From: Labyrinthula sp. Ha
Taxonomy: Eukaryota > Sar > Bigyra > Labyrinthulida > Labyrinthulaceae
DNA length: 64,000 nucleotides
Reading direction: 5' to 3'
Assembly: GCA_015227615.1 (NCBI GenBank)
Contig: JAALGZ010000078.1
Location: forward strand, 34,990-98,989
Below are positions 34,201 to 45,779 of the stretch, piece by piece; the stretch's first letter is position 1; each line of letters starts with the position of its first letter. A model generated the notes under the pieces. It was not told the origin of the DNA, searched no databases, and saw only the letters and a program-made list of their open reading frames with translations. The translations under genes were made by a program, and so were the position numbers.

Positions 34201-36278
34201 AGTTCTTCCACTATAGCCTGTTTGCTCATGTTATTTAGGTTGTCGTAGGTTGAACGGTATCTCTCACGGTGAAGATCTTCGATGTATTCCTGAGACTGTG
34301 AAGCATACTGTAAACGCATTAATAATCCATACCTGTACAACGTATTTGCAACACAACTCCCCCAACCCAGCTTAGTAAAAACATGAACAAGCTTATTCCA
34401 GTAGAGCTCGCCCCTGTCAGATTCTAATAGGCCGAATGACTTGTAGGTACAAAGCATTAATATCTTGAAGGCGTCTTCTTTCTCTTCATTTTGTCCAACA
34501 ATGACAATTCCTTCCTTGTATTGTGAAGTATCTTGCTTATCCTTTTGAGATTTCGGAGCAGGCGGTGTGTCAAACATAGCAAATTTAGTGTTATATCCTC
34601 CGCCAGCTACTCTATTCCCTCTTGACGTATTCATATCTCTAATCTTCAGTGGTTTCACCCCAGCAGCCTTTTCTTCTTGCTTAGTTTTTGCATCCACACC
34701 TTTCTCCAAGGCACTTGCTTTCTCTTGTGCTAAGCGTTCCGGGCGGTTATAAGGCTGTTGACCTTTGCTCTTGATATATTTTAGAAGCATTTCAGGCTTC
34801 TCACGAACTGAGATTGCTAAATGGTTAACACCTGCAATAGTGATATCGTCAGGGAGGATATGAAAAGTAAACGTTCTCCCATACCATTTGATGTCACATT
34901 GTCTAGCTCGAAAAGCCTTCTTAAAAAAAATTGCTCCTTTGAGACCAATCTTATTCAGGCGAAGATCCAACTCGTTAAATATTTTGTTCTTCGTGACAAT
35001 TGCTGCCAGATGCTCCGCACCGTCTGCAGTAATTGCATTTTTCATCAGGCTAAGCTTGTGAAAATTATTTCTTTTACTTTGAATCTCCTTAAGCTTACTT
35101 TTTGCGTGGGCGACAAGTTTTTCATTACACTTAGCATATTCGTAATTGTCTTGTTCAGCAACTCTGTTACAGTCCCAGCCCGTAAGAAATTCCTTCCATT
35201 TCTTGGCACCAAAATCGGTAAGTTCATTTCCTTCATAGTTCAACGTGTGGATCCTACAATTTTTATGTCTTAACATGTCGGTAAGGGCACCGATGTTATT
35301 CCCCAAACCATTTGCTCCAACCGCAAGGTTTTCAATTTGAGGATGAGGACCAAAGGGTTGCTGATACCTGAGCAACATCTTCTCACAAAAATCAATAAAC
35401 TTGGGAGTGGTAATTCCACACTTATTCATCTTCAAGGCTGTTAAGGTAGTATTCTGCGTCATCATGGAAACAACCGCATCGAAACCTCTATCTGTAAAGG
35501 GATTTTTAGAAATGTTAAGATCTCTGAGGGTCTTATTCTTCTCTGGTCCATTTTCAAAGTTAGCTACAATTTCCGCAATTTCTTCACATCCAAAGTTATT
35601 TTGGCTCACGTTTAGACCTTGAATATGACATGCTGATTTCAGAAGATCAGCCACAAGCATCCCACCTTCTTGGTCTAGCTTCGTGTTTTCAATAGCAAGA
35701 GTCTTCAGATTTTTGGTTTCCTTAAGTGAGCCCAAAATATCTTTCAAACCCTGCGCCCCAAACTGCTCATTGTGGCCTATTTCTAGCTTTGTTAGACAGT
35801 CTCTCTTAAGGAGAGCATTCAACCCAACCGCGACTTCAGGTCCGAACTTATTAAAGGAAATATTTAGTGTGTGAATTTTGCCATGACTTGCGATACCAGA
35901 GAAAATGGCACTGGCACCACGAGTTCCAAAAGCGTTCTTGATTAAATCCAATACCCTTAAGGATTTGTTTACTTCGAGCATCGGTTGCATGTGATCGACG
36001 ATTATTTCATCTGACAAGTTACATCGACTCATATCGAGCTCCTCTAAATGTGGGTAAGTTCTAAGAGCCTTAAAAAAGGCTTTGATATGATTGGTAAAAG
36101 CAACTGCAGAATCTGAGGCACTTAAGGAAACTCTTACGCGAAGTTTCTTAATAACCTCTGGCTGCTCGCTCTGAAAATTCCTTGCAAGAAATAACAGTCC
36201 CTGAGAGTTATCTACCGTCCTCCACTTCTGCATTAAATCATAGGGGGCCCACTTCGTAAGACTACTTCCTGCATTCAT
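31236..36278 (-). CDS. LRR, pseudokinase and TIR-like multidomain protein
   Basis: A 1680-residue intronless protein starting at ATG. Residues about 40-480 are leucine-rich repeats of ribonuclease-inhibitor type with a 28-30 residue period (for example HLEELDMSRCNLSDE, SLRVLDLIKNAFGTRGASAI, NELDLRLNKIGLKGA). Residues about 480-580 are a charged, Lys/Pro-rich linker. Residues 580-880 are helical and unrecognised. A kinase fold spans about 890-1175. The loop is HGNVKPRN at 994-1001, with Asn996 where the catalytic Asp should be, and DMT at 1028-1030 replaces DFG; DVWQFGCVLYEMLSGTSLF and RPSFNEILNHPF are intact. A TIR-like alpha/beta domain follows at about 1220-1350 (DDKVLYNNVKAARVICCLLT), and a second similar fold at about 1475-1640 (ELVVVLFCTPGIF, EFVLLLLSGPGF). 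There is no signal peptide, so it is probably cytosolic. The domain order suggests a sensor or scaffold; this is inference. Confidence 0.8.
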   Translation of the reverse strand: MNAGSSLTKWAPYDLMQKWRTVDNSQGLLFLARNFQSEQPEVIKKLRVRVSLSASDSAVAFTNHIKAFFKALRTYPHLEELDMSRCNLSDEIIVDHMQPMLEVNKSLRVLDLIKNAFGTRGASAIFSGIASHGKIHTLNISFNKFGPEVAVGLNALLKRDCLTKLEIGHNEQFGAQGLKDILGSLKETKNLKTLAIENTKLDQEGGMLVADLLKSACHIQGLNVSQNNFGCEEIAEIVANFENGPEKNKTLRDLNISKNPFTDRGFDAVVSMMTQNTTLTALKMNKCGITTPKFIDFCEKMLLRYQQPFGPHPQIENLAVGANGLGNNIGALTDMLRHKNCRIHTLNYEGNELTDFGAKKWKEFLTGWDCNRVAEQDNYEYAKCNEKLVAHAKSKLKEIQSKRNNFHKLSLMKNAITADGAEHLAAIVTKNKIFNELDLRLNKIGLKGAIFFKKAFRARQCDIKWYGRTFTFHILPDDITIAGVNHLAISVREKPEMLLKYIKSKGQQPYNRPERLAQEKASALEKGVDAKTKQEEKAAGVKPLKIRDMNTSRGNRVAGGGYNTKFAMFDTPPAPKSQKDKQDTSQYKEGIVIVGQNEEKEDAFKILMLCTYKSFGLLESDRGELYWNKLVHVFTKLGWGSCVANTLYRYGLLMRLQYASQSQEYIEDLHRERYRSTYDNLNNMSKQAIVEELVADDIKLFWEQLMPQTSAVSGGLTMFEAVLKYGKSPLLDPVRQFLNVFPAHAYTKAHNSKQRRKDKNIGIGTVRTKSPVFLEQMIAASGLTYRDLCLQSKDKFVKRYAEAKDLVLFRFLIVDSIYKSRYIRVSKVEDLLLTEEYDDSERFFYMRQIARTSPQEDQKLAQNDFDAHNSFMESPTSYIDDSKSFIKVENMILKRVNATLDINYWAQISQLHHREQALTDDKLVPTFSTMYKTDLKTVLDNQSIAGGRDLEKSRIILKMLCESLSKFNDRKWIKNIVDADIVNKRELLKEPRIHGNVKPRNIVLRVGDELPDLDNGVELMPGKWVLTDMTRSTKHKDIYIPDPNSAYNPPEVAKRTLSSDATLKYKIEADEKMDVWQFGCVLYEMLSGTSLFRMEARDDSILLDEDRGELANWLCLDEERVDLVLSQLRVFGGDQGYNKGEIEKIIECGKSLVQWCLQGRPGDRPSFNEILNHPFMAEVNRGEYSAEKDVANITKALSSKLKWLPSSESSFYHEEYKASQPHVHLINTEFEQAGSVIRSLKQTLSTFGCRLTTDSDPDASDDKVLYNNVKAARVICCLLTSETFYKPSVMKQLLIAEDFRLKDERAQARVCFLLLGGHLNLSKHNLTFNKKDIREKWTQSDSFQYLVKSLAEEDRAGNLKLSALGIGGLNKMFDDLFDSWNIFLNEKVHPMILSYIQDPIKYQPESFLLPSMLDKMLIGGKLVRLGKLTPYEAGSMGGKNYLDGGGDLQAKKMEEHKDKFMGLYFLPAKREKKGAARVFVLSGPSIYEEIANGVAEVASALESPSTWNKLSEEEHKDPLDYRNKVFSKVKTSYNLKKETEKYMKTGGRYTKAQKVKDRVLNVERSDGELVVVLFCTPGIFKRYSFFLKNAVEKREDGEFVLLLLSGPGFKPGSAAVNKEIDDFCPVKLKAQLKNKDNYLPYFKAKKDIWQFEATMTEVVRQASYKMEHPVPKEHFIKPTA

Positions 36279-36681
36279 TGTGCAAACTTCTAAAAAGTAA
36301 AATACTTCGGTGTTGTCTTAAAAATTTAAAAACCTTGTGGTGATGGACAAAATCATAAATTTAAATAAAAAGGGGGGGAATAATCCAATTTATGTACAGT
36401 TTTGTTGGTAGGTTAATCAAATAATGCAATGTGGATTTAATTCGTTTTTTTTTCTTCTTCCTTCTGGTATTCGTTTCAGTTTTTGCTTGGATCGTTCATC
36501 CAATCAGAATGATTCTATTCCAGGAAAAGAAACATTGTCTAATTGCTTCGATTATCAGAAATAACTTCACATATTCTGCTTCTGATATAAGAACTTAATT
36601 TCACTTAATCTAATGCCAAATTTTGAATCGCCGAGAGGATCGGGAATTGAATTTTGAAATTGAAGAAAACAAAAACATAGA

Positions 36682-37311
36682 ATGTCGTTCGAAAAGATAG
36701 AAAAGCTTGCCACGATTATGGGCAGCACGTAGTTACCGAGCTTGAAATTATTGTTTAGGTCCAACTATGACACAACCTTAAGAGTTTTAAGCTATGCTTC
36801 TGTGCTGTTGTCTAGTAAGTACGCCCCGGGCTCAAAGGAATTTCAAGGTTTACTGGATTTCAACTCCAAAATTGGAGATGCCCGGTTCATCAATAGGTTT
36901 TATGGGACCATTCATATGTACCAATGGCTTAAAGCTGCAAAGACCCCTAATGATAAGGTAAAGGCCTTAAGTATGTTCCTTATGCATCCTCTGGACAATG
37001 CCTTTTGGATTTCTACTCTAGAGGGAAATCCATTGAACATTCCAACAATTCCATGTTTACTTTGGATTTCAAGGTTATGGTTCATTTACATCGTAACTGA
37101 TTTTAAAAAGAATGTCGAAACTAGTTTTTCTGGTGAAAAGAGAACGGATGCCCAGAAACTCTACACTAAGCTAAGGATGGTTACTAACATTTGTGACTCG
37201 ATGATTGCTCTCCAATATGTTACCATTAACCCACTGTTTCCTGTCAAAGCTGTTCAATATGCTGGATTGATTGGAGGACTTTGTGAACTCTATGCAAAGA
37301 TGCTCTTGTAG
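36682..37311 (+). CDS. PEX11: Peroxisomal biogenesis factor 11 (2 exons)
   Basis: Membrane-shaping protein that elongates peroxisomes before division. Exon 1 is 36682-36728 and exon 2 is 36759-37311; joining across a 30-nt intron gives 199 residues. The N-terminus MSFEKIEKLATIMGSTSNYD then TTLRVLSYASVLLSS corresponds to the family's 'T.GRDK..R..QY' opening. GDARFINRFYGTIHMYQWLKA matches the conserved 'sdaRk..RL.....' helix. The end, FPVKAVQYAGLIGGLCELYAK, is the usual C-terminal membrane-associated part. The open frame without exon 1 would have only a TTG start, so the short first exon is needed. It is divergent from the LRR gene with 403 bp between starts. Confidence 0.85.
36729..36758 (+). 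other. Ultrashort intron, 30 nt (PEX11)
   Basis: Starts GTAGTT, ends TTGTTTAG, phase 2. Removal supplies the ATG exon of PEX11. Retention gives an immediate in-frame TAG. Confidence 0.85.
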
Positions 37312-40300
37312 AGTCAACGTCTGTTTAGAAACTTTTGGTTTTGCTAGGTTTTAAGACTTAACAAGTTTTTGTTTTTGCAGGGAGGTCTAAAGAATCACAG
37401 TTTTGGAAGCTTGAAGAAGAATCTCCTTAGTAGAACCCTTCAGTGTATCTTTTAGAATTGTTTTTTCGTTGGGAGCTGAAGCTTTGGGCATGAGAGAGAG
37501 ATTAGAGGTCAATTAGAACTGGAGACAAGGAAGCGATATTCTACCGAAAGCGATGTTGAGCAAAAAAAAAGCGTGAAGCTATAAAGCTGGTGTTTCTTGT
37601 CCTTTCAGAATGACCATAAAGCGATATATTTGCTCAAGCTTCTCTAAGATTCTTCAACAAGGGAATACAGGGTCGAGGGACTTGGCATTGTTAGAAATAG
37701 CTTCCAAACTCTTGTTGGCAATGGATCCCCTTGAAAAGTAGTTTCAGACTTTTAGTCTTACATTTTATATTTCAAAACGCTGCTAAAAATAAAATTTCGC
37801 CTGCTGGGGCTTGTGGTAATACTTTAAGAAGCTCTGACGTAGTTTTTCTGCCCATGATTGTAGAAAAGTCTTAGGTGTTTTAGATTATAGTATTTTGATG
37901 AGATTTCAACTAAACATTGTTGCAAGAAAAGAGGTTTTTGAAAGTAGCTAAATAGATTTTATAACAAACCTTTTGAGAAAGAATGGGTCTATAGAAACAA
38001 AAGTTCATATTTGAGAGACCGGGGAAAACTATTTTCTGGATCAAAGCTACGACAGTTAACAAACCATGCTTCTTTTTCTCTAGGATTTTAATGAATGCAA
38101 AATAATCCTTCGATCGACGTTAGGAATTTAAACTAACATGAGTAAGAGTAAGCTTTATTTTCTGCTGCTGTTTGGATGTTAATGGCAATTGATTTACTTT
38201 TAATTCGTTTCCTTCAAGAACCCACAGAATTAGGCTACATTTCTTGCTAAGGGGTTAGTTTGTTAACTTTGATTTCACTGGTAAGCTTTCATATGATTCC
38301 TTGATCAGGTTAGTTATGATATAATAACCTTTTGTTGTATGCACTTAGTCGGCTAATTATACTATTCGAATGTACTTAACTTTAGAATGCTAACTAGTTT
38401 GCTTCTTCCATGTTCAAATTCCCTCACAAATACTCATATTGCACTTTTTTCTTAATTCAACCCCAAGTGGTTTGATACTTATCTATAAAGAACTCTTGGT
38501 TTAAAAATATGAAATAACTTTAGTTCTCTTATTCTACTGCTTGGTTCTTAGCTGAGAAACGAACAGCCTCAAGTACTAATTAGTGACTTAACATGACCGT
38601 ACTATATTACTTAAAACCTATAAACTAACAGAGCTTGATTAGCTTTTCGTACACCGTACATGATATGTAAATTCCCAATGAAGGGAATGTTAAATTACCC
38701 TTTGTAGTTTTATTTGCTCTACTAGTTGAGAATCAAGAAATATTTCCACTTGCTACTGCCCCAATTTATCCTTATTTTCCCCTTTCCTTCGGATGAGGTG
38801 CGACAAAAGCCAATCAATTGATAGAAAAATGGAAGAAAAAGTAATGATTATAGCAAGCAGAAAGTACCTAAGATGAATCCCTTTTCTTCTACGGAATAGA
38901 AGTCTTTTATTCATTGGGTGAACAGGACCCTAAAGGAATGTTGCTTACAGTAGTGGTGCGGCACGTGTTTGGTTTGTTTAGGATTATGGATTTCAAGTAG
39001 ATTTCTCGAAGATTATTTTCAAGGATTTTCTTTAACATTTCCCAACCCCTCTCAAGCGTTGTTGAAACAAAATGGAATATAGATCAAAAGACCTAAGAAA
39101 ATGCTCGTAATGTTGCTCAATATGACTCTAACAACTCTGTCAATCACTTGAACACGCTCAAGAGCAAGTTGATTTCCCAAATCAATGAACGCTGGGGAAT
39201 ATAGTTTTGTTCTGATAGTAGTAAAGAAGTGCTATACCAGTTATCATTAGTATCTAGGGGGCTCTATAAATAGGTTAGGAGCCTATTTGCCATTGAGATT
39301 ATTAGAACTCTTCAATCCTCACTTAATGTTCCTCAGAGATTTCACATTTTTACTTAACCACCAATAGATTTTCTTAGGACTTGGTTGACATCGCAGCAAA
39401 AAGTCTGATTTTACTCCTAGCCTAAAGTAATCCAAGTGTCAATTTCCCTTTTAGATTTTTCAGATATGAACAATGACAAATCTTGATATACAACGTAGCA
39501 ATACAGTAACCTTCACAATTGTTACACCTTACTTTAAGATTTGTCAATAGCCTGATCTTAATGATGAGAACCTAAAAGCGGTAATAGAAGCTAAAATGGC
39601 AGCTAAAATTATATAATTTGAATTTTGATATTTTCTTCATAATATTTTCATTAAGCCTAGTACAAAAAATAATGTTTATTGCTTAATGATTCAAAACCAT
39701 CTATATTACAATATACTAGTTTCCCCAAGAGTTCATCTTCTTCTAAGAATTTTTATTTAGTTCTTTATTTGATTAGTATCCTCTGTACTGTGACGTTATG
39801 TTCTGCAAAATAAACGTGTTTTAAAGAATGAAATCGATGACGTAAAACCTATTTGAAATGGAAATATAATATGAATACTATAATACAAAACCAGATCTCA
39901 TAGAAATGCAAGAACATCATTAAGAGGTCGAAGAAAAGCTCATAATCATCTATTCCAATGGTGCCCGTTCCATAATTAATAATATTTTTCATTATTGTTA
40001 GAAGAGCTCCTGAATAGACCCATGGAAGTTCTTACAGATTTTGCAGGTTGTGTAAAGTTGCAAAACATACTTTTTCTATAGTTTTAACACTTCGCATCGT
40101 ATTATGTAGTATTTGGAGTGAGAATACTTAAAGAAAAATCTACGAGTATATGAATATTTCCCCGGCTAATTTCGGAATCAGAACACTATTCATGATAAAG
40201 CGTAATTTATTCACTCAAAGTTCCAAGTCTCGATCAATGGCAAAGGGAAAGTTCCTAACGTTGCCTGATATTGATACCTAAAACTCTATAAAGGTAAATT

Positions 40301-43300
40301 ATAAATTCGAGTCAACATCTCAATCAAATGGGGCAACCAAGAAAATAAATGTAATGAAATCCCAAGTTCATCCAAACAAATTAATAAAAGTTCAAGGAAA
40401 ATAAGAAATAATAATATACAGAAAGGATGAATGAAATCAAGAATTATCATACTGCTGATGTTAGAACGGCGAAATGGACGATATCACTTTCCTGAACAAC
40501 TCGTGTAAGTGCTATCGGAAAGGATATAACTGGCTCCTTCAGCTCAAACTAAACCAAGTTTAAAAAGAATTGTAGAAAGGGAAAAAGAATTCATTTAATT
40601 TATTTTAAGATCGAAAAGTATGAATCAGACTCTGTGTGGAGCAAGAGCAGTACTCTACTGAGATTGTGTGAAACTTATTCTAACCATATAAGGGATTTAA
40701 TTTTGAAACAGTACAACTAGTTACCTCACATCGAAGACAATGAATTTAGAAATGCAAATGCCAAAAATATTTTTTAAGGAATAATTTAAGTCTATAAAAA
40801 ATATGGAATCCTAAGACATGGTCTAGATTTAAGCGTTAGCTATGTTTCTGCTGGTTCAGTATGCAGTATTATGAGCTGATGAGAACTATGTGACAACTAT
40901 AAATAATATAAACTTAGTATATGAAGTATGACACAGTAGCTTTCTTGTTGGAAGATTAGAAATTCCACTGGATGAAGCAAATTTGCATAGCAAATCTCTT
41001 TTCCGCATTAATTTTAAGGAGATATTGGACAAACAGAAAAGCTAAAGAAAAGGAAGGCACCTATGTCTTCAGTAAACATACTCAAAAACATAAAAAACTT
41101 AATAAAAAAATATAAGAGAGACTTTAACCAAACCCCTAAGAATGACCAAGTATACTATATTGTACTCATGACATTTTACTCCTCATAGTATTTGAAACAC
41201 AAAAGAGACAGCTTTATCATGAATGGTGGGGCTAACAACAAGATAACGGAAGCAGGGGGAGATGCAACTATAGTAGTACAATGCAATATTCTAAAAACCG
41301 ATCACAAAATATGTGTAGTTACTAATATTTTATGTTAATTTAATCCTTCTCCATATCGAAGACAAAAAAGCAAAATAGTTTCAAGAAATGAGAGAAGAGT
41401 TGTACTTTAAAAAAGCCAACGATGAAGCCAATGAGCTTGAATTTTAGCAGTGTAATAATCTAAGTCATAATATTGCACAACTATTATGAAAAAACAGGCT
41501 ATAGAGTTGAATGGAAATAAAGATACGGGGAAAGTTAATACGCTTGCAGAATATTTTGCAATGATACAGAAAATGCACGTATGTTTTTTACAGTATAAGG
41601 TGAATAGAGGATGTTTTTGATTTCTGAACAAATACTTTCTGTACAGCTTTCTGGCTTCATTGTCAATTTTTAAAGTACTACCAAGCTTTATTTCAGGAAG
41701 TTTGGTTAGAACCGTCTAAACCACTCATATATAGCATCCGACATATCTCCCTTTCTTCCTTGCTCTCAGGCGGAATGGGATACTAACTTGATTTCATTAG
41801 GTATACTGACCTCATTGCTAATACTAACATGAATATTCATTTTACCCTTGTGAAACAACAAAACAGATTGCACAAAAGAGAGCATATCAATGAGTTTTTT
41901 AATATTCTTCCTACAACGATGCCACGGAAACCAATGAAAAGCCAATTTTGATTTGAATGAAGCTCGAGGCATATAGTACCTATCACTTCAAGGGGCTTCG
42001 TTAGCGAGAGGTTCCGCAGTGATTTTCCTCTGATCAGCGATGTAGTTTATTTAGAAAAAGGTATGGTTTGAGTTTCATTAAACGTTCTCCCTAAGTTTAC
42101 TGTACTACAATATCTTACAAAAGAAGATTCATGTTTGATGTGAAATTATGAGGATTTCAGAGTTGGCATACTTGGTCTCAGTATAACTGTGTTTATGCAC
42201 TATACTGTTCTCGCAATGTTACCATATCATCCCACTGAAAGTGAATATGCCGGAATTAGTGAAATTATTTCCTTATTAAGGATATATTCAAAATAAAGTA
42301 GGAATAACCATAGAGATATTGGTATCCAGTTTTATAACACTTCTTTCAATAAAAAAATCTCGGTTTCACAGTTAACTTTCACGTAGCTGAGATGTAATGA
42401 AACATGAATATGACGTGCTATACCTAGTACAGTTGATGATGATTGAAAAACAGTCAAGCAAATCATTAGGGAGTAGCCAGCATTATAAAAAATGTAAGAA
42501 AAAAATTATATGATGAAAAGAATTTCATAATAGGTTTTAGAAGTTTCAGAATGAACTAAGTTATAAATAGAAATGAAGCCTCATGTATTTCGAAATAAAT
42601 CATAATCAAGAAGCTGTTATAACGCTGGTTGCTCCTATATTTATTTTTGAAAGTGAATCTATGTAAACAAGTATGTCACTGGTGCGTCTCTTAATGATAA
42701 GGCTATATTCCTGATAAAGTAGGATATCGGTTATTAATACTTAAACTCGATAATCCGAAATTCACGATGTGGGAAGAAATCTGGGATTGAGCACTGAAGA
42801 TAGCCTAGAAGGAAATAGAAAAAATGGTTAATCTGAAGAGCTGACAAAGCAGTCATATGGTTTTTCACTTTCGCTAAGCTTAATGGCTATGTAGGTACTA
42901 TACTATGCATACATTTCTTAGAGATTCGCGCTCTGAGGCATATTACATACTAAAATGACAGGAAGAATTACCAAAGCTCGTCTCAAGAGTTTCTTGCATC
43001 TTTGGTGTAGCTCTGTGAATAAGAGGAAATCTTAACACTTAGTTTTTATTGTGATAGCTTGGAGAATTTGTTGAAGAACTTAGAGTGGTATCCACTATTA
43101 ACAGTTCATATGCACACGGCAAAAATAGCATGAGAAATTGAGCTTTGTGGTACCTCTCAGATCAGATTCACCATTGAACACTCGTCCCTGGGAAGAATGA
43201 ATATTTGTGGCAAGCTTCTTGAATGCATTGACCATGAAGAGGAATACCAATTCGCACAACTATGTTGGTGATCTTTCTTATTTGTGGGTGTTTAGATGGG

Positions 43301-44756
43301 AATCCCTTTTTGATACTTACCTATTGATGGCAACCAAATGATTTTTAAGTGATTTAAATGCCTAAACATAGGTCGAATTACGGCTCAACTAGCTATTACA
43401 GGTTTTTATTTTAGAACACAAGCAGTTCCTCTTAAAATTAATGGTGTGAATCCTTACATGATGTTCCTTACAGCTACTGCAGTAACTTAATATTTTTTCT
43501 CTTCTTACATTGTGCTACTCTAGATTTAATATACACAAGGGCTTATTAAGTTCATGCCTTGGGAAATTTTGTCTTTTCAGCGGATATAACAGTAAGACAG
43601 CCTCTTGTATGTTTCTTAACCACTATTTGTAACCTTCTTATTTATTTCGCTGCTGTCTAATGTAAGTATTTATCTCTTCACCCAGATGGACCTTCCTTTC
43701 TTTAAATTCTTGCTTTTTTTTTTCGTTACTATTGCTAAGAGCTTTAGTGCCTAAGACATAAACTACAGGGAAACTTTTCTCCACGGTTTAACAGCATATT
43801 AAAAACTGTGTTAGGAATGTATTTGTTTTAAGGTTCACATAACCATAAAGGTGGTTATACAGATGCTACAGTTTGGCAACAAATGTTACACACAGAACTA
43901 AATTATAGATAGGAAAACATAGGAAGAGTCGGGCAACGACAAAATAAAAAATTTATGGAAGAAGAATGAACCCTAAGCAAAGAAAAGAGAAGGCTCTTCC
44001 TAGGATTGCAATGTTCTGTTAAGTAGCACATAAACAAGAAATTTAGAGCTGCAGTTGCAAATTTGGATGGTTACGAAACAGAAAGAAACAAACCTCTATG
44101 AAATGGAAAGCGCTGATAACGCTAAGAGAATCAGTTTTTCCGGAAGATACATCGTTAAACTGGCCATTTGAGCTTCGATTTGACGGTGCTGTATCAGAAA
44201 ACTTCTATCTCTTTTATTCGCTCCTAAATACATAAAAATTTTAACTTGAAACTTCTTAAGCTAATATTTCTGTTGGTTTTTAACTCTTAGTTATGTTCGC
44301 TGGTGTCTGATGTCGTTGTTACGGTCTATTATTCACCTTACCTATCTAAGCTGTTTATATTCTATATACGTACCTAACTTGAAAATAAATAAATAACTAA
44401 TTTACCATCACAACCTTACAAAGCTGAAACAAAAGTTCAATAAATTCTAAATTCTCTACTACTAGTTTTGATGTCTTAAAGAGAAAAACTTTTTCGTGGA
44501 TGCAAATAAGTAAAATTGCATAAAGATGTTCACAACTACCAAACACAACAATAGAAGTCAAGACCACTGCATGCAAGAGAGGAGTCAAAACAAATGTTTT
44601 CAACGTTAAGCATCTCAGCACAATTACCAACAATACTTCGTAGATTAAACAACCACCTTAAGAGTCATCTGCATAAAGCTCCAAACTTAGAAAAGTAAAA
44701 ATTGTTGTAAGAACAAATATATGTTTGTTTCGTACCCGAGGATAGACTTGCACTAT
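37312..44756. other. Gene-poor tract, 7.4 kb
   Basis: No confident gene. The first 430 bp (about 37380-37741) is purine-rich with short coding-like pieces in several frames and is discussed separately. The remainder is AT-rich with frequent stops; the frames at 41407-41631, 41766-41972 and 44397-44633 (minus) show no motif. Confidence 0.55.
37610..37741 (+). CDS. Possible 43-residue small ORF or exon
   Basis: ATG to TAG frame of 43 residues with a balanced, protein-like composition (SSFSKILQQGNTGSRDLALL, then EIASKLLLAMDPLEK) preceded by a pyrimidine tract ending in CAG. It may be an exon of an unresolved gene downstream of PEX11, or a chance frame. No homology is recognised. Confidence 0.2.
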   Translation: MTIKRYICSSFSKILQQGNTGSRDLALLEIASKLLLAMDPLEK

Positions 44757-45779
44757 CTACAGGGAAGCATTTTCGGAACGAGACTGCGTTCCAAGTCTCT
44801 CACTAAAATGAAGCGCACTGGTGATTGCCCCTTCAACTCTACCACCAGAAAACCAATCTCCAACGTATCCTAATCGAATATCAGGGTCAAAAAAGCTCAT
44901 CTGTGGAGACGAAAGAGATCCAGCTTTCGGTTTCGCGTAAATCCACCTATGTGTTTCACTTGATAAAATCTCAAGTTTGACACCAACCAAATCTTCAAAC
45001 TCTGCCACTAAAATTTCAACAACAAGATCTTCAGCCAAATCTAAATTTTGCGCACTCCATTCACCAGATCCATGAAGAACTAAATTTGTATTTCCAACTG
45101 CACTCTTATCTAACGCTGAGTACCAAGACACTTTCTTGTCGTTCAAGAATGCGGCAGGATATTCTAACTCGATTTCTCTTACTTTCAAGAGAACCGCCCA
45201 ACATGGTTCAGGGATAAAATCAGGTAACACAATATTAGAAGAAAGCTGCCAAAAAGGGTATCCTTGCGGTGGTGGAAAGCTCAAGACAGCTACATCAAAA
45301 CCTACAAAGGTCTCTGATTTCTCAGATTCTATTCTCCAGGTATCACCGATTCTTTCTAGGGTTTTGATCTTTGTGCTTAAATGAACATCTACATCTTTCA
45401 GCCATTCTTTTATAAAGCTGTTCATGAATGGTGCCCCTCGAAATCTACTTCCTTCTTTTGCAGGTATGAAGCTTCCAGCTCCCGTTCTTAAATAGCCAAT
45501 GCTCTCTTCAAGTTCCGTTACCAGCCCCTTGGCCATAAGTCTGGAAACTTCTTTTTTGAAGACAGGATGTCGTGCCGTAAAAAATTGTGCTCCATGAGTG
45601 AATAAGTCAGATTCATTCTCATCCTTTGCTGCAAGTCTTCCCCCAAGTGTTCTTCCTTTATCAAAAATGGTAATCGAGATGGCCGGAAAGTTCTTTCTCA
45701 GCTGGTACGCTAGGAAACAATTTGATACCCCACCTCCTAGAAGTGCAATCCTTTTCACTTCATTCATGTCGATTTCCAT
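44757..45779 (-). CDS. FAD/NAD(P)-dependent oxidoreductase (renalase-like, COG3380 type)
   Basis: 340 residues from the ATG opening MEIDMNEVKRI; a frame reaching 45800 would begin at TTG. Residues about 6-40 form a Rossmann dinucleotide fold, RIALLGGGVSNCFLAYQL, with the acidic end of beta-2 in ITIFDKGRTLGGRLA; this matches the GGxxxxR motif of amine-oxidase/renalase-type flavoproteins. Later landmarks are FTHGAQFFTARHP, CWAVLLKVRE, the His in LVLHGSGEWS, and the FAD-contact C-terminus RLGYVGDWFSGGRVEGAITS. Length agrees with the bacterial and plant family. There is no leader peptide, so a cytosolic location is likely. The substrate is unknown. It is divergent from HSP10, 151 bp between starts. 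Confidence 0.85.
   Translation of the reverse strand: MEIDMNEVKRIALLGGGVSNCFLAYQLRKNFPAISITIFDKGRTLGGRLAAKDENESDLFTHGAQFFTARHPVFKKEVSRLMAKGLVTELEESIGYLRTGAGSFIPAKEGSRFRGAPFMNSFIKEWLKDVDVHLSTKIKTLERIGDTWRIESEKSETFVGFDVAVLSFPPPQGYPFWQLSSNIVLPDFIPEPCWAVLLKVREIELEYPAAFLNDKKVSWYSALDKSAVGNTNLVLHGSGEWSAQNLDLAEDLVVEILVAEFEDLVGVKLEILSSETHRWIYAKPKAGSLSSPQMSFFDPDIRLGYVGDWFSGGRVEGAITSALHFSERLGTQSRSENASL

Noticed and set aside
36742-36758. PEX11 beginning at TTG 36742
   Set aside because: The first codons of that frame are intron; an ATG exon at 36682 with a 30-nt intron fits the family and the other introns.
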